DNA of 64,000 bases. It comes from JAPLJU01 sp036725345. GTDB lineage: Bacteria; Desulfobacterota; Syntrophia; Syntrophales; UBA2192. A model generated the notes under the pieces. The model was not told where the DNA came from. It did no database searches and saw nothing but the letters and a program-made list of their open reading frames with translations. Where the stretch lies: contig DAIMEJ010000001.1 of the NCBI GenBank assembly GCA_036725345.1, forward strand, positions 62,001 to 126,000, read 5' to 3'. Shown one piece after another: positions 43,278 through 52,248 of this stretch; position 1 is the stretch's first letter, and each line of letters opens with the position of its first letter. The position numbers and the translations under genes were made by a program.

Positions 43278-44663
43278 ATGGGAACAACGGCCAATCGTCT
43301 CAAGGGTTCTTTCAGAGATCCGAGCGGTTTTGTCTTTTTTCAGAACGGCACGCTGTTCAGGTCCGTCAGCCGTCTCTACCAGAAAGACTACGATCACCTG
43401 GTTCAATCCGGGCTATACAATAAGCTTGTAGAGGGCGAGTTGCTCATTCCGCATCGCGAAGTTCATTCTTCTGAAAAGAAAGACGATGAATATAAAATCA
43501 TTCAACCGGAAATTGTCCCCTTCATCTCCTACCCGTACGAATGGTGCTTCAGCCAGTTGAAGGATGCGGCACTGACGATTCTAAGAATACAAAAGCAAGC
43601 CTTGGATTCCGACATGACCCTGAAAGATGCAAGTGCATACAACATACAATATTTCAAAGGCAAGCCTATCTTAATTGACACGCTGTCGTTCGAAACCTAC
43701 AAGGAAAATCAACCCTGGATTGCCTACCGTCAGTTTTGTCAACATTTCCTGGCGCCGCTTGCGTTGATTGCACGTCGTGACGCGCGGCTCAGCCAACTCA
43801 TGAGGATTTACATAGACGGTATCCCTCTGGATCTTGCAAGCAGACTGCTTCCAAAAACCAGCTGGTTTAACACGGGTCTTTTGTCACATCTTCATTTACA
43901 CGCAAAAGCGCAGAAACGCTACGAGAGCAAAACGCCGGGCGTCAAAACGTCAAAGGTAACAAAACAATCACTCACGCCCTTGATCGACCACCTGGAGTCC
44001 GCCATCGCCGGTATCCAGTGGGAGCCTGCCGGGACGGAATGGGCGGATTACTATGAAGGCACGAACTATACGCAAAATACCATGAACCACAAAAAGCGAC
44101 TCGTGGAGGCATATCTCGATGAATGTAAACCGGAGACTGTATGGGATCTGGGTGCCAATACCGGGTTGTTCAGTCGTATAGCGTCGTCAAAGGGAATTCA
44201 AACCATTGCGTTCGATGTAGACCCGGCTGCTGTAGAAAAGAACTACCGCCAGATGCGGGAAAACAAGGAAACAACAATGTTACCCTTATGTCTGGACCTG
44301 ACGAACCCAAGCCCCGCGCTCGGCTGGGCAAACGAGGAAAGGCTCTCTGTGCTCAACAGAGGACCGGCCGACATGGCCTTCGCGCTGGCGCTGATTCACC
44401 ACCTGGCCATCTCCAACAACCTGCCCCTGAGCCATATCGCTGATTTTTTCTCCCGATTGTGCCGGTACCTGATCATTGAATTTGTCGAGAAGGACGACTC
44501 TCAGGTGCAGAGGCTGCTGCGCACCCGCAAGGATATCTTTAATGAGTACACCCAAAAGGATTTCGAGGTTGCCTTCCAAGATCGTTTTTCCATCATCAAA
44601 TCTGAAAAAATTTCGGACATGCAGCGCACGCTGTACCTGATGAAGAGCCTTGATACTCAATGA
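43278..44663 (+). CDS. SAM-dependent methyltransferase, modular
   Basis: A 461-residue protein. The first 240 residues are not a known domain; they contain DASAYNIQYFKGKPILIDTLSFE and the patterns QPEIVPFISYPYEW and PWIAYRQFCQHFLAPLAL, which look like a fold that binds a carrier or sugar. Residues about 285-460 form a class I methyltransferase with VWDLGANTGLFSRIA as motif I and AFDVDPAAVEKNY as motif II. AGGGAC precedes the ATG. The neighbours point to modification of a surface polymer. Confidence 0.8.
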   Translation: MGTTANRLKGSFRDPSGFVFFQNGTLFRSVSRLYQKDYDHLVQSGLYNKLVEGELLIPHREVHSSEKKDDEYKIIQPEIVPFISYPYEWCFSQLKDAALTILRIQKQALDSDMTLKDASAYNIQYFKGKPILIDTLSFETYKENQPWIAYRQFCQHFLAPLALIARRDARLSQLMRIYIDGIPLDLASRLLPKTSWFNTGLLSHLHLHAKAQKRYESKTPGVKTSKVTKQSLTPLIDHLESAIAGIQWEPAGTEWADYYEGTNYTQNTMNHKKRLVEAYLDECKPETVWDLGANTGLFSRIASSKGIQTIAFDVDPAAVEKNYRQMRENKETTMLPLCLDLTNPSPALGWANEERLSVLNRGPADMAFALALIHHLAISNNLPLSHIADFFSRLCRYLIIEFVEKDDSQVQRLLRTRKDIFNEYTQKDFEVAFQDRFSIIKSEKISDMQRTLYLMKSLDTQ

Positions 44664-44693
44664 GAAAATGATGACGCTGGCCTTTTGAGACAA

Positions 44694-46415
44694 ATGGTTG
44701 AAGCTTCTAAAAGATGCCTGGATCCACAGATCGTTAAAGACATTCTTGGCTCCCCCCGTTTGTTCGTTATACTTTCCATTCTCTATCCGTCTGTTTACTT
44801 GATTGGAATCAACAGTCACATGTATACAACGGAACAAATTGCCGTTACGTTTGTATTTATTTTTGCGGTTTCCCTCATCATCACTCTGAGCATGGGTATA
44901 TTCATGCATTATTTTGCAAAACTAATTTTAGGAACTGTAAAACATCTCGGTTTTGCAAGCGCCGGTACCGTTTTCCCCAGTTTATATCGGGCGCTTCTCG
45001 GCGGTGCAGGAACTTTAATTCTTCTCGTGTTACTGCACACTGCAAACCGGGTACTGGTACCCCTGTTTCATGATGTTATCTGGGGGTTATTGTATTTGAT
45101 CCTGTCATTCGGTGTCGGTGTATTAACGTACCGGTATCATCTGAGAATGCTGAATTTTGTTCTCATCATACTGATAGCGGCGAATAGTGCATGGGGACTT
45201 CTTCACGGCTTCGCAGTTGAATCAATAAATCATGCAACAAAAGAGATGGAGCAAAATATTGTATTTAAGCAAAAACCCAACGTATATTTAGTTATTCTTG
45301 AGTCTTATGCCAGTCTTCCAAGTAGAGAAAAAACATATGGTATTAACAACCATCCTTTGATGAGAGAACTCAATCAAAAAGATTATGTCACATACAGAAC
45401 TTTTGCCAATTACCACACTTCGCTGGCCAGTGTTGCATCATTGTTCATGATGAGGCACCATTATTACAAATTGTCAAGAGGAGATGCAGATGGTTATTAT
45501 CGACATATTATCGGTGGCGGAAGTAATAACCCCGTCATAAATATTTTTTTAAACAACGGATATCGAGTTGATTACAATGGCTTCAGTCCATCCTTATATC
45601 ATCCCTCTCCACGCATTGAAACGCAACTGGTTCTGCCACTTTTGAAACCATTAGAGGTGTTTGGTAAATTATTTAAATTTTTAAATAGAATTTTGAAACA
45701 TTTTTCATTGGATACAGCTTTCTTTCGATCACTGCTTGGGTTACCCGAGACCATTCTGAAAAAGCCCGTTAAGACTTCAGAAAACACGTCAACCCAAAAT
45801 GACGGAAGGCCCGTATTTTCTGCGATCTATGCCGGGGCGCGGCATTCACCCCGCTTTTTGATTTCATACCCGCATGAGATCAGGGGTTTACCGTCTGCAC
45901 AAAGACTCCCCCTGTGGAAATTGAATCAAATGGATGATTACTGGATTAAAACATACAAAAACGTCATTGCGCAGTCAGACGTGGCTTTGATTGAGATGGT
46001 TCGCTGCATTGATGAAAAGGATCCAGACGCCATTGTTATACTCGCAGGCGATCACGGGCCATGGCTTCAAAGGGATCGCTGGATGGGGGGGCATGAGGAT
46101 TTAAACAAGAATATGTTGGAGAACGGCATTCAACCTGCAGAAGTAACGACAAATATATTCGAAGTGTTTATGGCTGTCAAGTGGCCCAGGGGTTTTGACA
46201 GGACTGACGAGTACTTCACGCATGTCAATTTGTTCCGTTACGTATTCGCGGCTTTGACAAAAGATCACGCGATAATAAAATCAAGGGTTGCCGATGATTC
46301 TTTTATGTCAACGAGAAGGCATCCTTACATTGGCGTTATTCGGACTTATCTTACAGTCAATGATGGGAAAATACTCGACCGTTGGGTTCCCTTTACTATT
46401 CCCGTGTCACAATAA
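44694..46415 (+). CDS. Membrane sulfatase / LtaS-like alkaline phosphatase superfamily enzyme
   Basis: A 573-residue protein. The N-terminal 190 residues hold about five membrane segments, and the C-terminal domain is an outward-facing sulfatase/phosphoethanolamine-transferase fold: VYLVILESYAS with the first metal Glu, NYHTSLASVASLFMM with the candidate Thr nucleophile, AGDHGPW with the metal Asp-His, and GGHED. The DNA is AT-richer than most of the window, which suggests transfer. It is in one unit with the DPGTG protein and the methyltransferase. The exact substrate (sulfate, phosphoglycerol, phosphoethanolamine) is unknown. Confidence 0.8.
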   Translation: MVEASKRCLDPQIVKDILGSPRLFVILSILYPSVYLIGINSHMYTTEQIAVTFVFIFAVSLIITLSMGIFMHYFAKLILGTVKHLGFASAGTVFPSLYRALLGGAGTLILLVLLHTANRVLVPLFHDVIWGLLYLILSFGVGVLTYRYHLRMLNFVLIILIAANSAWGLLHGFAVESINHATKEMEQNIVFKQKPNVYLVILESYASLPSREKTYGINNHPLMRELNQKDYVTYRTFANYHTSLASVASLFMMRHHYYKLSRGDADGYYRHIIGGGSNNPVINIFLNNGYRVDYNGFSPSLYHPSPRIETQLVLPLLKPLEVFGKLFKFLNRILKHFSLDTAFFRSLLGLPETILKKPVKTSENTSTQNDGRPVFSAIYAGARHSPRFLISYPHEIRGLPSAQRLPLWKLNQMDDYWIKTYKNVIAQSDVALIEMVRCIDEKDPDAIVILAGDHGPWLQRDRWMGGHEDLNKNMLENGIQPAEVTTNIFEVFMAVKWPRGFDRTDEYFTHVNLFRYVFAALTKDHAIIKSRVADDSFMSTRRHPYIGVIRTYLTVNDGKILDRWVPFTIPVSQ

Positions 46416-46807
46416 ATACATAACATCATAATGCTGGTTCGTGGTCATCAGGTTTATCATAGCTTGCAGCCCGAAAATGTTTCGGGGTGTGACGTGGCGA
46501 TAAACTATCTGAGGAAAAAGGCCCGCCCCGCACGGTTCCAAATTGTCTTTCTGGCGGCAATGTTTTCCGTCCAGGCGGTTATTTTTTCTGTGAAGACATG
46601 AACAAATACCGAGACTGTCTGCAGACCGAGGTATATCGTTTCGTCAAATCGTTACATCTCAATACTTGTATGACCTGCTTACAGGAAATTTTGAAGGTCG
46701 GCATCGTGCAGGGCAGAGGATTGTTGCAGGAGTTGGTAAATCGTGGGCGGTAAATAGCGCCAGAAGCAAGAAAGTTTCGGCAGGGGAAGCGGATGAATGA
46801 GTTGAAG
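46416..46807. other. Intergenic region, no convincing gene
   Basis: This 392-bp stretch has only short frames. The longest plausible one is at 46598-46753 (51 residues, MNKYRDCLQTEVYRF...); no good ribosome site or family supports it. Confidence 0.5.
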
Positions 46808-46972
46808 TTATCGTGTTAGCTTTCTATCTAACTTGATATTTTTAATCTGCTTGCAAATCCTGTCTCTAATGCCATCGCTAAAACCCGGATTCTCGCAGAA
46901 AATAGCGTTGTCCTTATCAAGTCTTTCTATTGCCTCACGTACTAATTGCTCGATTCTGTCGCTGTCTTTCAT
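46808..46972 (-). CDS. Small hypothetical protein (54 aa)
   Basis: A basic helical protein (MKDSDRIEQLVREAIERLDKDNAIF). It starts at ATG 46972 with GTGGAGC upstream. It has no recognised family. Confidence 0.45.
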   Translation of the reverse strand: MKDSDRIEQLVREAIERLDKDNAIFCENPGFSDGIRDRICKQIKNIKLDRKLTR

Positions 46973-46994
46973 TTTTTGCTCCACACACAAAAAA

Positions 46995-47315
46995 TTATGA
47001 ATTCAGAGATTTCCCCGCTGCCGGCACCGGAACTTCACAGGGGACTCTTTTTACCCTTCTTCTATCGAGGATCGTGGAGAAAACCGGAAGGAAAAATAAT
47101 CCACCCGGCATCAAAAAAATGATTAAAAACGGTATATATATCGAAATATATTTAAAGTAGTTTCTGAGCTCACTCTTTTCCTCCGGGGACCACCTCTCCC
47201 CCGTGTTGCCGGGCTTCATGAGGAGCTGCATAAAGCCCTGCATCTGGCGTGATTCATAAAAGAGGGTCTCTTTGCTGTTTAAAAGCGCTTTTCTGATGAG
47301 ATTTTTTAGCATCAT
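46995..47315 (-). CDS. LETM1-like protein
   Basis: A roughly 106-residue protein with the LETM1 core: WSPEEKSELRNYFKYISIYIPFLIIFLMPGGLFFLPVF, one membrane segment with PGG and a LPVF end. This matches short LETM1-domain proteins of bacteria. The ATG at 47315 (or 47312) is chosen because the open frame before it lacks a ribosome site. In mitochondria, LETM1 takes part in K+/H+ exchange; the bacterial short forms are not characterised. Confidence 0.7.
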   Translation of the reverse strand: MMLKNLIRKALLNSKETLFYESRQMQGFMQLLMKPGNTGERWSPEEKSELRNYFKYISIYIPFLIIFLMPGGLFFLPVFSTILDRRRVKRVPCEVPVPAAGKSLNS

Positions 47316-47601
47316 ATTTTGTTGCCCAGGTCCTTTCAAAGTACAATAAATTGTTGGAAATGGCTGTTTTTCCTGTATTTTACAAGTATATTGTGCAGAA
47401 GGCATGCCATGACCATTTTGGACCGTCATTCAGAAAAATTTTTTCAAATATGTTTTTGCATCTTGCCGGATGTCAATTGACGAAAGAAAGCGCCTGTGCA
47501 GATTGAACTTCAATCCTGCAGGCACCGGATATCTGGCGAGCCCTGGCACAATATTTGATTATTGCAGTTTTATTAGACTTGTTATCCAGCCGGAGAAGGA
47601 A

Positions 47602-48600
47602 ATGAAACAGACAATGTCGCCCGTGGCGAGTTTGGCCAGAAGATCGGAATCAAAATGGATGGAGACCACGGGAAAGGGTTCAGCCGGTCAGTTCGATATG
47701 ACCGTCTCACAGGCCTTACGGGAAATCAATGGGCGTGTCCCCGGAACGGACCCTTCGAAGGAGACGAACCTCGAGAGACTCAACCGTGTTATCCGTTATC
47801 TTGAACTGCAGATGAGGTTCAACGAGGGCCTTCTACAGATCATACGGGAGATGGACGGCCGCGAGGATACCGTCGGGCGATCCGGAGGAAGCACGGGTTC
47901 CGCTGCGCTGAGTTCCCTTGCGGGCGCGCTGACGGATACAAGGGTCAAAACGGGGGAGGGCATTCTAGAGAGATACGGCCGGGTTTATTCGTCGACCGCG
48001 AGGGAAACGTCCATGGAAAGCCGCCTTGCGAGTCTCGAGCGAAGGATCGAGGAGCACGGGAGGCAAGTCTCGACCGGAGATCCTTCAACTAGGACGGCCG
48101 ACGGGATCTCTGTCCCGCGGGATCCCGTTGCTGCAAAATCGCCTTCAATGCGCCGGGAGACGGGGACGGGTCGGAAGGTAAATGCCGGAACCATGTCGCA
48201 GAAGACGGGACAAGGGGCATCCCCTTACGAGAATATCATTGATGACGCGTCGAAAGCCTATGGTGTCGATCCCGATTTGATCAAAGCGGTGATCCGGGCG
48301 GAAAGCAGCTTCAACCCGGAGAGCAGATCGACAAAGGGGGCCATGGGTCTCATGCAACTCATGCCGGGGACGGCAAAGGACCTGGGGGTCAATGACCCCT
48401 ATGATCCGGTTGAAAACATTATGGGGGGGACCCGTTACCTCCGGGATCTCCTGGACCGTTTCGGCAACGACAGAAATCTCGCACTGGCGGCATACAACTG
48501 GGGCATGGGAAACGTCGAGAGGAAACCGGAAAGAATGCCGCTGGAAACGAGAACCTATGTCGCCCGCGTCAATCATTACTACCGCGATCAGAAGGTCTGA
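47602..48600 (+). CDS. Lytic transglycosylase (SLT domain)
   Basis: A 332-residue protein. The first 210 residues are disordered and charged with a coiled-coil part (LNRVIRYLELQMRFNEGLLQII). The C-terminal 120 residues are an SLT domain of the lytic transglycosylase type: YGVDPDLIKAVIRAESSFNPESRSTKGAMGLMQLMPGTAKDLG, where the first E is the catalytic Glu, and YLRDLLDRFGNDRNLALAAYNWG. No signal peptide or lipobox is visible, so export may be non-Sec or it may belong to flagellum- or pilus-type machinery. GAGAAGGA precedes the ATG. Confidence 0.85.
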   Translation: MKQTMSPVASLARRSESKWMETTGKGSAGQFDMTVSQALREINGRVPGTDPSKETNLERLNRVIRYLELQMRFNEGLLQIIREMDGREDTVGRSGGSTGSAALSSLAGALTDTRVKTGEGILERYGRVYSSTARETSMESRLASLERRIEEHGRQVSTGDPSTRTADGISVPRDPVAAKSPSMRRETGTGRKVNAGTMSQKTGQGASPYENIIDDASKAYGVDPDLIKAVIRAESSFNPESRSTKGAMGLMQLMPGTAKDLGVNDPYDPVENIMGGTRYLRDLLDRFGNDRNLALAAYNWGMGNVERKPERMPLETRTYVARVNHYYRDQKV

Positions 48601-48810
48601 GCATACCATCCAACCCATCGTGTTCGACAGATGACGGTCCCTGAAGGCCGGCACGCCTTTTTTCAGCCTTCCGCCAACAACACAGACGACCCTCCCGGGT
48701 GAAACACGCCCACGTCGAAATTTCACATTGCAGAAGGGCAGGGGGATAAGATATGGCCTCGTCTGTACAGTACTGCCCGAGGAACTTCACAAAGGGAGAA
48801 GGGGGAGAAA

Positions 48811-49380
48811 ATGATTAAAAAAAAAGATCTTTACCTGGTCTGCCTGACCGTCTTTCCGTTCATGATCTGCACCGGCATCGTGTACTCGATTCTTGCCATA
48901 TACATGACGTCCCTCGGGTTGACCAAGAGCCAGGTGGGTTTCCTCTACACGGCGGGGGCCACGGCCGGCGCCGTCGGCTCACCTATCTGGGGCATGCTTG
49001 CAGACCGGTTCGGTCGGAAGAAGATCCTCACCCTGTCCATGGCAGGTTTCGCCTTTGTCTTCCTCGGATATGCCCTGAGCAGCAGTTATGAACAGCTTTT
49101 TTTGATCCAGATAGGGGAAGGTTTTTCCTGGGGGGCCATGGGGTCGGCGGCATCGGCCCTCATCGCCGATCTGGTGTCCGCGGAGGAACGCGGGAAGGCG
49201 ATGGGCATTTACAACATGACCTGGAACTTCGGCTGGATCGTCGGTCCTTCCATGGGCGGGTTGCTCTCGGACCACATAGGATTCACTATAACTTTTATCA
49301 TATGCATGGGCATTACCCTGGCGGGCTTCATCCTCGCCGTTATTTTTATACCGGCCAGTGTCTCCACGGCCCGGGGCTGA
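48811..49380 (+). CDS. Half-length MFS transporter (6 TM)
   Basis: A 189-residue protein that contains only the N-terminal six helices of an MFS transporter. Seen are GMLADRFGRKKIL, the motif-A loop between TM2 and TM3, and GKAMGIYNMTWNFGWIVGPSMGG as the TM5 motif C. The frame ends at TGA 49378 and what follows is AT-rich non-coding sequence, not a second half. A GGGAGAA site precedes the ATG. It may be a genuine half transporter, which could pair with itself, or a gene cut short. Confidence 0.75.
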   Translation: MIKKKDLYLVCLTVFPFMICTGIVYSILAIYMTSLGLTKSQVGFLYTAGATAGAVGSPIWGMLADRFGRKKILTLSMAGFAFVFLGYALSSSYEQLFLIQIGEGFSWGAMGSAASALIADLVSAEERGKAMGIYNMTWNFGWIVGPSMGGLLSDHIGFTITFIICMGITLAGFILAVIFIPASVSTARG

Positions 49381-49688
49381 CGATGGTATATCAGCTGCCG
49401 GTATTCAGGGCTGTATCAAAGGTCATAGAAAAAAATAATAAAAAAAGAATCGGCGACGCGGTTTATTTAATGTATTTTTAAACCCTGTTTAACGTTTCTT
49501 TAAATAATTCAGCCTCTTTTCTTCAGTTTCCTGCCGACGAAAATACAGGTGAAATTCAAATAACTTAATAATATCAGAATGTTATAAATTTTTTTATCGA
49601 GTTTTCCAATCTGGCATGCCAATTTCAATAGAGTAGGCCACAGACAGCAAACGGAATTATAAAAATTATCCTGGGAGGGACAGATAAA
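49381..49688. other. AT-rich intergenic region
   Basis: No gene. It is markedly AT-rich (about 49430-49620) and holds the leader of the next small membrane protein. TGGCAT at 49612 with TTTCA 5 bp further is a poor match to a sigma-54 site. Confidence 0.5.
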
Positions 49689-49964
49689 ATGAAAAAGGCA
49701 CTTCAGACGATGATTCTCACAGTATTCGTGGTTCTGATCACCAGCACGTTCGGCTTTGCCGAGTTCACAGCGACGGGCGCAGACAACTTCCCCTACTTCC
49801 ACCTGGGAGCCCTTATAGTCGGCGGGATGATCATCATTTCCCTGAAGCACAAGTACAACAAGATTTACCTGAGCGAGGCCGTCGGCTCCTTCGCCCTTTA
49901 CGCGGTTCTTGTGGCGCTGTTCACCTCGCCCGTTGTGGACACCCTCAGGACGATGGTTGGCTAA
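49689..49964 (+). CDS. Small membrane protein, unknown
   Basis: A 91-residue protein with an N-terminal signal or anchor (MILTVFVVLITSTFGFAEF) and two further membrane segments (FHLGALIVGGMIIISL, and SFALYAVLVALF). GGGAGGGAC precedes the ATG. No family is recognised. It is followed by a terminator. Confidence 0.65.
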   Translation: MKKALQTMILTVFVVLITSTFGFAEFTATGADNFPYFHLGALIVGGMIIISLKHKYNKIYLSEAVGSFALYAVLVALFTSPVVDTLRTMVG

Positions 49965-49978
49965 GAAAAATGCTTAAA

Positions 49979-50019
49979 AGAGCGTCCGCACATTGAGGTG
50001 AGGACGCTCTTCGTTTCTT
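49979..50019 (+). terminator. Rho-independent terminator
   Basis: AAGAGCGTCC and GGACGCTCTT form a 10-bp stem, followed by CGTTTCTT. Confidence 0.75.
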
Positions 50020-50037
50020 CAGTGTCCGGAGAATGCG

Positions 50038-50265
50038 ATGCATATCACAAAAACAGCAAAAAATACGGCAAGTCACTCCAGCGTGATCATTCTGGGCGCC
50101 TGGAGTTTTGCCATGGTGATCAGTTCGTTTCTTTTCATGTACGTGGGGTATCTGATCGACGAAGCGCTGAACACCTCGCCCAACTTCATGCTGGGGCTTT
50201 TTGTGCTGGCCGTTTTCCTCTGTGTGGGGCGTCTGTACAGGGATGCGTGGATCCGGCGCGGCTGA
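50038..50265 (+). CDS. AtpI/AtpZ-like two-helix membrane protein
   Basis: A 75-residue protein with two membrane segments and the sequence GYLIDEALNTSPNFMLGLFVL between them, similar to the AtpI/AtpZ proteins that accompany ATP synthase and are thought to help its assembly or carry cations. No ATP synthase genes are present here. GGAGAA lies just before the ATG. It is followed by a strong terminator. Confidence 0.65.
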   Translation: MHITKTAKNTASHSSVIILGAWSFAMVISSFLFMYVGYLIDEALNTSPNFMLGLFVLAVFLCVGRLYRDAWIRRG

Positions 50266-50368
50266 CAAAAAACAGTGGTCAGTGACGAGTGGTGAGCATA
50301 AAAGGCAGTGAATGGTGATTAACGGGTCGTGGTGAGAAAGGGTCAAAGACCCGGCAAAATTTGTATTT

Positions 50369-50407
50369 AAAAAAACCCCCGATTGTTCGGATCGGGGGTT
50401 TTTTTTG
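50369..50407. terminator. Bidirectional terminator
   Basis: A 10-bp stem AACCCCCGAT/ATCGGGGGTT with a poly-A run before it and an eight-T run after it. It lies between the AtpI-like gene and a convergent gene. Confidence 0.9.
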
Positions 50408-50426
50408 CGGCCGAGGGTAAACAAAT

Positions 50427-51092
50427 TCAATTTTTTAAGTAATCCTGTACGATATCAAGCATATGGCTGACCTTGAAGGGCTTGGAAAGCGTCGGGTAGC
50501 CGTGTTTGATGATTTCGTCATCCAGTTCCTTTTTCAATCTTTTCACGCCGAAAAACCCGCTCATGAAGATGGCCCTGATCCGGGGGTTGTCCTTTCGGAT
50601 CTTCTGGATGAGTTCGATGCCGTTCATGTGGGGCATGACGACATCCGTAATGATGAGGTCCGGCTTGAATTCCCTGAAGACCTTGAAGCCATTGAGCCCG
50701 TCCACGGCGACCCGTGCGTCGTAACCTTCCATGGTCAGGACGCTGCGAAGAACGTCCTGGAGGCCGAACTCGTCTTCAACCACCAGCACCTTCCACCTTT
50801 TTGTTGATTCCTCTCTTTGTTCTTTCGAGTCCTTCTTGATATATTCGACGAGGGAGTAGTCCGGGGTCCGGTTGATGACGGAAGCTACATGATTGATTTT
50901 TTTCTGGATTTCCTCCGCTCTTTCCCGGTCTTTCTGATGCAGGTCCGGATGGTAGATCTTGGAAAGCAGTCGGTAGCTGGACTTGATATACGAAAGGGCC
51001 GCCTCCTCGCCGACCTGGCCGTAGATTTCCTTCGCCTTGTCGAGCATCCCCAGGAGATTCAACTCCTTTTCGAGGTCGATATCCGGTTTCAA
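50427..51092 (-). CDS. J-domain-like / response-regulator receiver fusion
   Basis: A protein of about 221 residues. Residues about 25-75 resemble the core of a J domain (SYIKSSYRLLSKIYHPDLHQKDRERAEEIQKKI, with the HPD signature), and residues about 100-221 are a receiver domain: VLVVEDEFGLQ with the acidic pair, LIITDVVMP with the phosphorylated Asp, MSGF with the Thr/Ser switch and LSKPF with the Lys. TTG 51092 is preferred as the start because AAGGAG lies upstream; TTG 51134 would add 14 residues. No kinase is nearby. Confidence 0.8.
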   Translation of the reverse strand: MKPDIDLEKELNLLGMLDKAKEIYGQVGEEAALSYIKSSYRLLSKIYHPDLHQKDRERAEEIQKKINHVASVINRTPDYSLVEYIKKDSKEQREESTKRWKVLVVEDEFGLQDVLRSVLTMEGYDARVAVDGLNGFKVFREFKPDLIITDVVMPHMNGIELIQKIRKDNPRIRAIFMSGFFGVKRLKKELDDEIIKHGYPTLSKPFKVSHMLDIVQDYLKN

Positions 51093-51315
51093 TACCCGAG
51101 GACTCCTTTTCCGGTAAGATGTTTTTTCGCGCAACTGCGCGTTATGGTTCGTTTTTGTTAAGGGCCGGATTTCGGCCGTATCCGTGCCGCAGAATGAGCA
51201 AAAAAACCAGGTGCAATCTTTATGCCTCGAAAATTCGCACGGGATCCCAAGGTCTTATGCCGCAGGAAGGTGAACCGTCGGGAGAGAGGATTACAGGACG
51301 GCAACGGGGACCCCG

Positions 51316-52134
51316 TCAGGAGATGACTTTTCTCGAGCCCGCCCTCTCGGCCAGGTCTTTCACGGCCCGCATGTACTCTTTGAGCCCGACGATAAAAATA
51401 TCGTTGTGATTGGCCCGCGGTATTCCAAGAAAGGTTTTGTCAAGGGCAGGGCATGCCTCGAAGAGTGCTTTGCCGTCGGAGAAAGGCAGGATGTGGTCCC
51501 TTTCCGCGTGAATGACGAGGGTGGGCTTGCCGATAGTCCTCATCTTGTCGAGGTTCCGGAACCCGTCCTCCTCGCGGATGCCGAGGGCATCCATGTCGAT
51601 GCCGAGGATACTGAGGATGCTTCGGGTGTGCGCAAAGCCGCTTTCGATGATCAACCCGTCGATCTGCTCGGCGTAACAGGAGGCGATTTCGAGGGCGGAA
51701 GCGCTCCCCAGGGATCGTCCCATGACGATGAGAGGCCCCGTAAAACCCTGATCCTTCCTCCAGTTCCTGACATATTCGAAGATGACGTGGGCGTCGCGCA
51801 TCATGTTCGTCGCCGTGGGGTTTCCGGTGGAGTGGCCATAGCCGCGGTAGTCGACGGGGAAAAAATTGAGACCGAGCTGCAGATAGATCATGGCCAGATC
51901 GAGGTAGTCTTCCACGATCTCCCCGTTGCCGTGAAAGTAAAGGATGACGGGGTGAGGCGGTCCGGCCATGTGCACCTGCGCACCCACAGCGACGTCCTTC
52001 TCAACCGGTATGCGGATGTCCCGGATGGCCGCATGGGGGGCGCTTGCCCCCCATGCATCGCGCGGATGAAATAGGGACATGGTGATGTTCGGGCGGTCGA
52101 GGGCGGCATAGTCGATCTTTTTGAGGTCAATCAT
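51316..52134 (-). CDS. Alpha/beta hydrolase
   Basis: A 272-residue alpha/beta-hydrolase-fold protein with the nucleophile elbow MGRSLGS, the oxyanion region YFHGNGE, and the Asp and His loops VIHAERDHILPF and PRANHNDIF. The YRGYGHSTG loop is shared with the abhydrolase-13/BEM46 group. The start at 52134 has AAAGG upstream. The substrate is unknown. Confidence 0.85.
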   Translation of the reverse strand: MIDLKKIDYAALDRPNITMSLFHPRDAWGASAPHAAIRDIRIPVEKDVAVGAQVHMAGPPHPVILYFHGNGEIVEDYLDLAMIYLQLGLNFFPVDYRGYGHSTGNPTATNMMRDAHVIFEYVRNWRKDQGFTGPLIVMGRSLGSASALEIASCYAEQIDGLIIESGFAHTRSILSILGIDMDALGIREEDGFRNLDKMRTIGKPTLVIHAERDHILPFSDGKALFEACPALDKTFLGIPRANHNDIFIVGLKEYMRAVKDLAERAGSRKVIS

Positions 52135-52248
52135 GGCTGAAGGCCTTTCTGCGGGGATTTGCCGCTTTATAGCACACCCGGTCCCCGACCCGAAGTGGAT
52201 TTTTTGACAGTTCACGGAAATTCATTTATAGAGGGCCTGGAGGGACTC

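Noticed and set aside
46598..46753. 51-residue frame in the accessory gap
   Set aside because: No ribosome site and no resemblance to known proteins; kept only as a note.
47543..47559. Sigma-54-like promoter before the lytic transglycosylase
   Set aside because: TGGCAC is present but the -12 element reads TTGAT in place of TTGCA, so the essential GC is lost.
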